Shown here piece after piece: positions 5,314 to 10,802 of a DNA stretch of 10,802 nt. A model generated the notes under the pieces. That model was not told the DNA's origin. It saw nothing but the letters and a program-made list of their open reading frames with translations, and ran no database searches. The stretch's first letter is position 1, and every line of letters begins with the position of its first letter. The position numbers and the translations under genes were made by a program. The DNA comes from Anaerolineales bacterium (GTDB taxonomy: Bacteria; Chloroflexota; Anaerolineae; Anaerolineales; Villigracilaceae): assembly GCA_015489255.1 (NCBI GenBank), contig WGAD01000075.1, forward strand, positions 1-10,802, read 5' to 3'.

Positions 5314-6414
5314 GTGAACGATCCGCGCGTTGAAAAATTTGCAGACCTTTTGGTCGACTACTCCACCCGCATCCAGCCGGGCGATCGGGTGATCATCGAA
5401 GCGGGCACCGCTGCGCTGCCGCTGGTGCGCGCGTTGTATGCTCGCATTTTGGAGCGGGGCGGGGTTCCAGCCCCTTTGATCCGCTTCCCGGGCGAGGAAG
5501 CCCTCCTCTTGAAGCATGCCGATGATGAGGTGCTGGCCCGCCCTCCGATCTTCCAGCAATTGGCTTATGAGACCTTCGAAGCCCGCATTCGCATTCATTC
5601 CGAGACCAACACCCGCCAGCTGACCAACGTGCCCGCAGAGCGGCAGAAACTGCGTCAGCAGGCCATGGCGCCGATCATCGATGCCCAAATGCGCCGCGGT
5701 GCGACCGGGGAGTTCAAATGGGTGACGACCCTCTTCCCGACGGAAGCCTATGCCATGGAGGCGGAAAACAGCCTGGACGACTTTGCCGATTTCGTCTTCC
5801 GCGCCTGCCATTTGCAGGAGGATGACCCGGTGGCCTATTGGCGGCAGGTGCAGGCAGAACAGCAACGTTATGTCGATTACCTGCAGGGCAAAGACCGGGT
5901 GGTTTTGCGCGGCCCGAATGTCGATCTCAGCCTGTCCATTCGCGGGCGTACTTTTCTCAACAGCTGCGGCATTCACAACATGCCCGACGGCGAGATCTAT
6001 ACCGGGCCGGTGGAAGAATCGGTGAACGGCTGGGTGCGCTTCTCTTACCCGACGGTGTATCAGGGGGTGTTGTTGGAAGGCGTGGAACTGACCTTTAGTG
6101 ATGGCCGGGTGGTGCAGGCACGGGCGGACAAGAACCAGGACTTCTTGCTGCGGATGCTGGAAGTGGACCCGGGGGCGCGTTACCTGGGCGAATTTGCCGT
6201 TGGCCTGAACTACGAGATCGATCGATTTTCCCGGCACATCCTGTTCGATGAGAAACTGGGCGGTTCTTTCCACATGGCGCTGGGCGCGGGGTATCCGGAG
6301 ACCGGCTCGCAAAATAAGAGCATGATTCACTGGGACATGATCTGTGGCATGGAAGATTCAGAGATAGAAGTGGATGGCGAAGTCATCTATCGGGATGGAC
6401 GGTTCCTGATCTGA
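5314..6414 (+). CDS. M29 family metallo-aminopeptidase (AmpS/PepS type)
   Basis: This 366-residue protein fits the thermophilic M29 aminopeptidase family, cytosolic dimers that remove N-terminal residues from peptides using two metal ions. The N-terminal domain starts DPRVEKFADLLVDYS and IQPGDRVII. The C-terminal catalytic domain has NMPDGE with ligand Glu227, YLGEFA with Glu293, GSFHMALG with His320, and IHWDMI with His339 and Asp341. These match the Glu/Glu/His/His/Asp metal set of the family. Length is slightly below the usual 400 or so residues, with no sign of truncation. GTG 5314 is chosen from the AGGAG 6 nt upstream. A start at 5272 would lie inside the promoter. The gene has its own promoter and a strong terminator, so it is likely monocistronic. 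Confidence 0.92.
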   Translation: MNDPRVEKFADLLVDYSTRIQPGDRVIIEAGTAALPLVRALYARILERGGVPAPLIRFPGEEALLLKHADDEVLARPPIFQQLAYETFEARIRIHSETNTRQLTNVPAERQKLRQQAMAPIIDAQMRRGATGEFKWVTTLFPTEAYAMEAENSLDDFADFVFRACHLQEDDPVAYWRQVQAEQQRYVDYLQGKDRVVLRGPNVDLSLSIRGRTFLNSCGIHNMPDGEIYTGPVEESVNGWVRFSYPTVYQGVLLEGVELTFSDGRVVQARADKNQDFLLRMLEVDPGARYLGEFAVGLNYEIDRFSRHILFDEKLGGSFHMALGAGYPETGSQNKSMIHWDMICGMEDSEIEVDGEVIYRDGRFLI

Positions 6415-6436
6415 CCCTCTGCAACGACGACCAGAG

Positions 6437-6470
6437 AGCGCTTTCCCGTGCGGCGGGAAAGCGCTTTTTT
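6437..6470 (+). terminator. Rho-independent terminator after the aminopeptidase gene
   Basis: A perfect 12-bp stem, AGCGCTTTCCCG (6437-6448) with CGGGAAAGCGCT (6454-6465), encloses a 5-nt loop. A T run follows (6465-6470). On the minus strand no T run follows the hairpin, so it serves the plus-strand gene mainly. Confidence 0.93.
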
Positions 6471-6490
6471 GTGCGCCGTGGAGCCGGAGG

Positions 6491-6937
6491 TCAATTTCGT
6501 ACCGCCAGCCAAACCCCCAGAAAGACCAGCAGCAATCCCAGGGTGCGTTGAAAATCCAGCGGGCGGACAGGCGCGTCGAGCCAGCCGAATTGATCGAGAA
6601 CCACGCCGACCGTGATCTGCGAGGCGACGATCACCACAGTGGCCGCCGCCACCCCGATGCGCGGAATCATGAAACTCATACCGCTGATGACAATGACGCC
6701 AAGGGCGCCGGCCCATAAGGCATACCAGGGAACGTTGCGCCATTCACCCAGCTGCCCCCCTTGCCAGAAAACCAGCAGCAAAACGCCTGCTGTGATCATA
6801 CCGGTCAGATGAATGTAGAAGGCGCTTTCCACCAGCCCGATGCGGTTGCTCATCAGTCCGGCCAGCGGCCCCTGGATGCCTACGGCCACGCCGGCGATGA
6901 GACCCACGAAGATGGAAATGGCCAGAGAAGAAGACAT
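6491..6937 (-). CDS. DMT superfamily membrane protein, YdcZ (DUF606) family
   Basis: This 148-residue protein is almost all hydrophobic, with about five predicted helices, the usual size for YdcZ proteins. Recognisable family phrases are GIQGPLAGLMSNRIG near 20-34, ESAFYIHLTGM near 37-47, GQLGEW (61-66), GMSFMIPRIGVAAAT near 86-100 and SQITVGVVLDQFGW near 106-119. These small proteins are thought to act as dimeric inner-membrane exporters in the drug/metabolite transporter superfamily, but few have a known substrate. The ATG is set by AGGAG 6 nt upstream on the minus strand. It is convergent with the aminopeptidase gene and divergent from the large lipoprotein gene. It appears to be a single-gene unit. 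Confidence 0.87.
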   Translation of the reverse strand: MSSSLAISIFVGLIAGVAVGIQGPLAGLMSNRIGLVESAFYIHLTGMITAGVLLLVFWQGGQLGEWRNVPWYALWAGALGVIVISGMSFMIPRIGVAAATVVIVASQITVGVVLDQFGWLDAPVRPLDFQRTLGLLLVFLGVWLAVRN

Positions 6938-6965
6938 GCGCAGCTCCTGAAAAGAGAATGGCGCT

Positions 6966-6971
6966 ATTGTA
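6966..6971 (-). promoter_or_regulatory. Candidate -10 for the YdcZ-type gene
   Basis: TACAAT on the minus strand lies 28 nt upstream of the start codon. No extended TG and no well-spaced -35 are seen. It sits in a 199-nt divergent intergenic region (6938-7136) that holds promoters for both neighbours and no gene. Confidence 0.4.
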
Positions 6972-7078
6972 CCGAAGAAAGACGGTGCTCCCCCTTACAA
7001 GGGCATTGCGTCTGTGTTTGGGCGCCGCGAAAGGGGAAATGGTACTTTGTTGTGATAACCAGCGTCAATGATAAACGG

Positions 7079-7084
7079 TATAGT
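7079..7084 (+). promoter_or_regulatory. Candidate -10 for the Ig-like lipoprotein gene
   Basis: TATAGT within the AT-rich stretch GGTATAGTATATCC, 52 nt before the ATG. TTG-rich sequence at 7047-7055 could be a -35, but its spacing of 23 nt or more is too long. Leader AAAGGAG (7125-7131) lies 5 nt before the ATG. Confidence 0.35.
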
Positions 7085-7136
7085 ATATCCATTGTGTCCG
7101 ATTTTCGGCGCCATCAAGGTCGCCAAAGGAGAAAAC

Positions 7137-8882
7137 ATGCGTTCTTTGTACCGGTTATCTTTTATTTTATTGGGGGCGATGATATTGGCGGCCTGCAACG
7201 TTCCCTTGACGGAAACGGCCCCGGTTTCGGCGGGGCCGACGGCGGCAAACACGGTTGCTCCGGCCACTCCGCAGATGGTGATGGCCTCGCCGCAGGCGGC
7301 CGGCAGTGGGGCGCAAACGTCTGCCGGCGGATCGGTTGGCGGCGCCGCTGCCCCGGGGACAGCGGGCAGCGGCAATTCTGCCGGTAACAACGGTTCGGCC
7401 AGCAGCGGCAATTCTGCCGGTAACAGCGGTTCGGCCGGCAGCGGCAATTCCGCCGGTAACAGCGGTTCGGCCGGCAGCGGCAATTCCGCCAGTGCAGATA
7501 CCGCACCGCCCACGGTAAGCAATATAAGCAATTCGACCCGAGGCTATTATCCGGCGGCCTGCGGCTCGACGACGGTGGCCTTCACGGCGGATGTCGTCGA
7601 CGATCGCGGCGGGTCCGTTAAAGTTTGGGTCAGCTACCGCATCCTGAGCATGGCGCAGGGCCTTGGGGGGACGCAGTGGTATCGCGTGGATATGTCGCCA
7701 CAGGGCAACGGGTCTTCTTTCGTTGCGATTGTGGACATCGCCGCTCAGGCGGCAGCCGAACTGGGCGGCCAGGATGGCTCGCTGGAATACCAGATCTTTG
7801 CCGAGGACGCAGCGGGCAACACGGTTTCGGTGCCGGATGGCTCGGTGTACGCGCTGGATATTCTCACTTGCGGCGGACAAGGTTCCAGCGGGCAAGGTAC
7901 GGCGCCCACCATCAGCAACGTCAGCGTGTATCCACAGCCGGACGTCTATTATGGGGCCAGCTGCACCACCGAAGAAACGCGGATGAGCGTTCAGGCAACC
8001 ATCGAGCCGCTGAGCGAAATTGCCACGGCGACGGTTTGGTATGGTTACACGGGGAACGCCGGCACCCGCGGCAACTACAGCGTGACGATGACGCAATTAG
8101 GGGTCGGAGATTTTGCCGCCGATATCGACGTTGGGCAGGAAGCCGATTTGGCCCTGGCTGGCGGTGCCGGCCAGGTGGATTTCTACATTTCTGCGGAAAC
8201 CCACGGCGGGCAGACGGTGTCCAGCGGGTGGTATTCCCTTTCGGTGCTCCCCTGCGGGGGAGCGTTGGGGCAGCCGCCGCAAGGGGGGGATGCGGTGGTG
8301 CGGTTCTATAACAACGCCTCGCATCCGGTGGTGGAATTGTTGATCGACGGCACAGACGTCATCCTGACCGAGGCGCAGGCTATTCCGGTTGGCAGCTATC
8401 TGGACGTGACCATGCCGGCGGGCAGCCATTTTTATCAACCCGGCGCAGGATACTGGGATGCGGGCGGCAAAGTGCCCTTTTACCCACTGCCTTCCGGCTC
8501 TGTGGACGCACAGGATGGCTCGGTGACGATTACAGACCCGCCCCTGAGCGATATGGTCACCAATTATGGGCAGAACGGCTATTACGTGGGTTACTTCTGG
8601 GATGCGAACAACATCAACCACTGCGCCGCCTTCGATTTTGCCACCGACGGCAGCTTTGCCTTCTATATAGACGGGGCTTATATTGAGAGCGGCAGTTATG
8701 CGCTGGTATCCAGAGACCCGGGGGCGTATGCCGTCAACTTCACTGTGAATGGTTACACCAGCGGGGAGCAGTTCCCGGCCACCCTGTATTACACCGGCGC
8801 GATGGCCGGTACGCTTTCCGTCCCCAATGGGCCGCCCGGCTGGCAGACGATTGAGTATACGCTCAACGGCGTTTGTCAGTAA
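7137..8882 (+). CDS. Surface lipoprotein with Ser/Gly/Asn repeat linker, two Ig-like domains and an unrecognised C-terminal domain
   Basis: This 581-residue protein has a signal peptide ending in lipobox LAAC (Cys20), so it should be exported and lipid-anchored. An Ala/Thr/Pro-rich stretch leads to a low-complexity linker (77-118) built from 12-residue units G-S-G-N-S-A-G-N-S-G-S-A. Two related beta-sandwich-like segments follow, about 124-245 and 257-373. Each opens with an AP...SN(I/V)S phrase, has an early Cys (142, 276) and closes with a (T/P)CGG phrase (Cys245, Cys373), so each may have one disulfide. The last 195 residues open with VVRFYNNASHPVVELLIDG and hold Cys496 and Cys580. I do not recognise this region. 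No catalytic motif is evident. The start follows AAAGGAG by 5 nt and gives a clean signal peptide, unlike the in-frame extension to 7068. A cell-surface binding or adhesion role is only a guess. Confidence 0.8.
   Translation: MRSLYRLSFILLGAMILAACNVPLTETAPVSAGPTAANTVAPATPQMVMASPQAAGSGAQTSAGGSVGGAAAPGTAGSGNSAGNNGSASSGNSAGNSGSAGSGNSAGNSGSAGSGNSASADTAPPTVSNISNSTRGYYPAACGSTTVAFTADVVDDRGGSVKVWVSYRILSMAQGLGGTQWYRVDMSPQGNGSSFVAIVDIAAQAAAELGGQDGSLEYQIFAEDAAGNTVSVPDGSVYALDILTCGGQGSSGQGTAPTISNVSVYPQPDVYYGASCTTEETRMSVQATIEPLSEIATATVWYGYTGNAGTRGNYSVTMTQLGVGDFAADIDVGQEADLALAGGAGQVDFYISAETHGGQTVSSGWYSLSVLPCGGALGQPPQGGDAVVRFYNNASHPVVELLIDGTDVILTEAQAIPVGSYLDVTMPAGSHFYQPGAGYWDAGGKVPFYPLPSGSVDAQDGSVTITDPPLSDMVTNYGQNGYYVGYFWDANNINHCAAFDFATDGSFAFYIDGAYIESGSYALVSRDPGAYAVNFTVNGYTSGEQFPATLYYTGAMAGTLSVPNGPPGWQTIEYTLNGVCQ
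7365..7490 (+). repeat. 36-bp in-frame tandem repeat, 3.5 copies
   Basis: Units start at 7365, 7401, 7437 and 7473 (half unit). Each full unit encodes 12 residues of the form GSGNSAGNSGSA. Units 3 and 4 are identical over the shared part. Units 1 and 2 differ by a few bases, including AAC/AGC and TCT/TCC changes. The unit length keeps the reading frame, so copy-number changes would only lengthen or shorten the linker. Confidence 0.9.
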
Positions 8883-8895
8883 CGTTTGTTGACGT

Positions 8896-8934
8896 AAAAA
8901 CGGCCTGCCTCACGATGCAGGCCGTTTTTCTTTT
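8896..8934. terminator. Bidirectional Rho-independent terminator
   Basis: AAAAACGGCCTGC (8896-8908) pairs with GCAGGCCGTTTTT (8917-8929), a 13-bp stem with an 8-nt loop. T runs occur on both strands. It lies between the convergent lipoprotein stop (8882) and ABC ATPase stop (8954) and can serve both. Confidence 0.92.
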
Positions 8935-8953
8935 CTCTGGCCAAACGCGCCGC

Positions 8954-9604
8954 TCAATCTGCCGGTTTGCCGTCGACCAGGCGTAGCGTGCGGGTGGCGA
9001 GCTGCCGGGCCTCTTCCTCGTAATGGGTCACCAGCAGCGCAGTGGCACCGCTCGCCGCCAGCAGATGGCGCAGATCTGCGATCAGGTCGGCGCGCGTTTC
9101 CGTATCCAGCGCGCTGAAGGGTTCGTCCAGCAGCAAGAGGTCCGGTTCCAGGGCGAAGGCCCGCGCCAGGCTGACCCGCTGGGCCTCGCCGCCGGAAAGC
9201 TGCCCGGCACGGCGCTGAGCCAGGTGGGCAATGCCCAGCCGTTCCAGCCAGGTCTCCGTCCGCTGGCGGATCTCGGGGCGTGGCAGACGGCGAAAACGCA
9301 GCCCCAGGGCGACGTTGTTCCAGACGGTGGTAGAAAGCAGCTGCGGTTCCTGCAAAACCAGCGCCATGCGTCGCCGCAGGGCAAGGGCGTTGCGGCGCGT
9401 CAGGCGTTCACCGGCGAACCAGATCTCACCACGGGTGGGCGGCAGCAACCCGGCGATAGCCAGCAGTAAAGTGCTTTTGCCAGCGCCGTTTGGCCCCATC
9501 AGGGCCAGCACTTCCCCCTGGGCGATCGTCAAGCGGGGGAGGGAAAGAACGGTGCGGCCAGCGCGGACGACCTCCAGCCCGCGAACATCCACCAGGCGCT
9601 TCAT
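8954..9604 (-). CDS. tupC: ABC transporter ATP-binding protein, tungstate (TupC-like) type
   Basis: This 216-residue protein is a complete ABC ATPase: Walker A GPNGAGKST (37-45), Q-loop Gln85 in VLQEPQLL, signature LSGGE (136-140), Walker B LLLLDEP (156-162) and H-loop His194. It energises import through the adjacent permease on the cytoplasmic side. The short length, with no C-terminal regulatory (TOBE) domain, fits TupC-like rather than ModC-like ATPases. Substrate choice rests mainly on the permease. The start ATG (9602-9604) overlaps the permease stop as ATGA, so the two are coupled. An in-frame extension further upstream lies wholly within the permease gene and looks spurious. Confidence 0.85.
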   Translation of the reverse strand: MKRLVDVRGLEVVRAGRTVLSLPRLTIAQGEVLALMGPNGAGKSTLLLAIAGLLPPTRGEIWFAGERLTRRNALALRRRMALVLQEPQLLSTTVWNNVALGLRFRRLPRPEIRQRTETWLERLGIAHLAQRRAGQLSGGEAQRVSLARAFALEPDLLLLDEPFSALDTETRADLIADLRHLLAASGATALLVTHYEEEARQLATRTLRLVDGKPAD

Positions 9605-10299
9605 AAGGGCGGCCTCCGCTGCTGGATGAGCGTCAGCCCCAGGTTGACCAGAAACGTCAGGGTGAGCAGCAGAATGGAAAGCGCAATGGCGCGGTCGAAC
9701 TGCCCTTTGCCTGTTTCTAGGACGATGGCGGTAGTCAGAACGCGGGTTTGACCGCGGATGTTGCCGCCGACCATCATCGAAGCGCCGACCTCGGAGATGA
9801 CGCTGCCAAACCCGGCCATCAGCGCGGCCAGGAGGGGCAGACGGGCTTCCAGCCAAAGGGTGAACACGACCTGGATCTGCGAGGCGCCCAGCCCCAGCAA
9901 TTGCAGGCGCAGGCGGGGGTCCAGCTGTTGCAGGGCGGCGGCGGTCAGGCTGGTGACCACGGGAACGGCGATGATCACCTGGGCGATGACAATGGCTGCC
10001 GGGGTGTAGATCAGGCGCAGGGAACCCAGCGGCCCGCTGCGCCACAGCAAAATGGAAACGCCCAGCCCAACCACCACCGGCGGCAGGGCCATGCCGGTGT
10101 TGGCCAGGCTGAGCAAAAAAGACCGGCCACGGAAGCGCCCCAGGGCCAGCAGCGTTCCCAGCGGCAGGCCGATGAGCAAACTGAGACTGGTTGCCAGTCC
10201 CGAGACTTTGAGCGAAAGCAGGGTGATGCCCAGAACTTCGGCGTCACCCTGCCAGAGGAGTTCTATGGCCTGCAAGAGGCCGCGCCAGACGAAAGCCAT
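9601..10299 (-). CDS. tupB: Tungstate-type ABC transporter permease (TupB-like)
   Basis: This 232-residue protein has about five to six membrane helices. It contains the conserved permease loop LGAS...EARLPLLAALMAGFGSVISEVGAS (137-174), which contacts the ATPase. It then carries MMVGGNIRGQTRVLTTAIVLET (175-196), a block I associate with TupB-type tungstate permeases. NTGMALPPVVVGL (67-79) and GPLGSLRLIYTP (89-100) also fit. Together with the ATPase it would import tungstate, or possibly molybdate, for molybdopterin-type enzymes. No substrate-binding TupA gene is in the window: the gene just upstream is glmS, 9 nt away. There is no clear Shine-Dalgarno sequence before ATG 10299 (the upstream bases are C-rich), so translation may depend on coupling to glmS. 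Confidence 0.85.
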   Translation of the reverse strand: MAFVWRGLLQAIELLWQGDAEVLGITLLSLKVSGLATSLSLLIGLPLGTLLALGRFRGRSFLLSLANTGMALPPVVVGLGVSILLWRSGPLGSLRLIYTPAAIVIAQVIIAVPVVTSLTAAALQQLDPRLRLQLLGLGASQIQVVFTLWLEARLPLLAALMAGFGSVISEVGASMMVGGNIRGQTRVLTTAIVLETGKGQFDRAIALSILLLTLTFLVNLGLTLIQQRRPPL

Positions 10300-10308
10300 G
10301 GGGCGGGG

Positions 10309-10802
10309 TTAATCTACGGTCAGGGTTTTAGAGAGGTTGCGCGGGAAGTCAGGATCGTACCCGCGGGCGATGCTCATGTGGTAGGAGATCAGCTGCAAGG
10401 GGATGACCGAGAGCAGGGCGCTGATGGCATCATCTGCCGCTGGGATGGTGATCAAGTCGCTGGCGTTGGCCCGCAGGCGGGCGTCTTCCTGTCCGATGAC
10501 GATGGCGCGCGCGCCGCGGGTGGTTACTTCGTTGATGCCGCTGATGATCAGGGGGATGTCGGAGGGCGGGGCGATGAAGATGATCGGATACCCATCCACC
10601 ACGGCGGAAAGCGGCCCGTGTTTGAACTCGGTTGAAAGCATTCCTTCGCAGTGTGCGTAGGTAATTTCCTTGAGCTTCAGCGCGCCTTCCAGCGCAATGG
10701 GGAAGGTGTAGCCATACCCCAGGGTGTACATATCGTTCCACTGGTTGATGGCCTCCACCAGTGGCGGGATCTGGCTGGCCGTCATCTCCAGGGTTTGTTC
10801 CA
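10309..10802 (-). CDS. glmS: Glucosamine-fructose-6-phosphate aminotransferase (isomerizing), C-terminal SIS domain only (5' truncated by window)
   Basis: The frame is open from the window edge to the TAA at 10309-10311, giving 163 complete codons. The sequence holds the second SIS domain of GlmS: ALEGALKLKEITYAHCEG followed by TEFKHGPL, which matches the family ALEGALKLKEISY...E-x-KHGP block that binds fructose-6-phosphate. It ends in a FPRNLSKTLTVD tail close to the usual PRNLAKSVTVE ending. GlmS makes glucosamine-6-phosphate from fructose-6-phosphate and glutamine, the first step to UDP-GlcNAc and peptidoglycan. The N-terminal glutaminase and first SIS domain are outside the window, so a related SIS aminotransferase cannot be fully excluded. 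It lies 9 nt upstream of the tungstate permease on the same strand. Confidence 0.88.
   Translation of the reverse strand, partial: EQTLEMTASQIPPLVEAINQWNDMYTLGYGYTFPIALEGALKLKEITYAHCEGMLSTEFKHGPLSAVVDGYPIIFIAPPSDIPLIISGINEVTTRGARAIVIGQEDARLRANASDLITIPAADDAISALLSVIPLQLISYHMSIARGYDPDFPRNLSKTLTVD

Noticed and set aside
5299..6330. 343-codon open frame on the minus strand across the aminopeptidase gene
   Set aside because: The plus-strand M29 protein is unmistakable. The antisense product has no family features and no ribosome binding site.
7068..7136. Upstream extension of the Ig-like lipoprotein start
   Set aside because: It would bury the signal peptide 23 residues in. The ATG at 7137 has AAAGGAG at 5 nt spacing.
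7365..7490. CRISPR-like array
   Set aside because: The 36-bp units are directly adjacent with no spacers, and they encode an in-frame peptide repeat.
9605..10045. N-terminal extension of the ABC ATPase on the minus strand
   Set aside because: It lies inside the permease gene in another frame. The ATPase domain starts a few residues after the ATG at 9604, which overlaps the permease stop as ATGA.
9748..10635. 295-codon plus-strand open frame opposite the permease and glmS
   Set aside because: Gln/Gly/Asp-rich antisense shadow. The minus-strand permease and GlmS motifs are strong and continuous.

Overview
The window is GC-rich, densely packed chromosomal DNA. It suggests a member of the Chloroflexota, probably Anaerolineae-like. 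That is inferred from the gene mix (cobU tail, bactofilin, DUF92, M29 aminopeptidase, Tup-type ABC genes, glmS), many Ala/Gly-rich lipoproteins, and promoters made of an extended -10 (TGnTAnnAT) with no visible -35. The taxon is not proven by anything here.

Layout. Positions 1-72 hold the tail of cobU (adenosylcobinamide kinase/guanylyltransferase). Positions 107-1363 encode a lipoprotein with a GH5-like (beta/alpha)8 glycosidase domain, probably from a leaderless mRNA. Positions 1366-1518 hold a 153-bp nested inverted-repeat element (MITE/REP-like). A promoter flanked by two GC-rich palindromes then starts a tight four-gene operon at 1644-5262: bactofilin, a prolyl-tRNA synthetase-like protein, a membrane PH-domain protein and a DUF92 membrane protein. 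Consecutive genes overlap by 20, 11 and 4 nt. An M29 aminopeptidase follows with its own extended -10 promoter and a strong terminator. Divergent genes come next: a small YdcZ-type membrane protein (minus) and a large lipoprotein with a 36-bp tandem repeat and two Ig-like repeats (plus). A bidirectional terminator separates the latter from a minus-strand run, in transcription order glmS (5' end outside the window), a Tup-type tungstate permease and its ATPase.

Most interesting gene. The ProRS-like protein at 2044-3570 keeps a recognisable Ala-tRNA(Pro)-type editing (INS/YbaK) domain and a well-conserved anticodon-binding domain. Its class II catalytic core is shortened and the TxE loop, motif 2 and motif 3 are largely destroyed. 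It reads as an intact but synthetically dead ProRS paralogue. A possible role is tRNA(Pro) proofreading or regulation, encoded beside a cytoskeletal bactofilin and two membrane proteins. This rests on a by-eye alignment against remembered ProRS motifs.

No tRNA, rRNA, CRISPR array, integrase or transposase gene was seen, and no gene-free stretch exceeds 300 bases.
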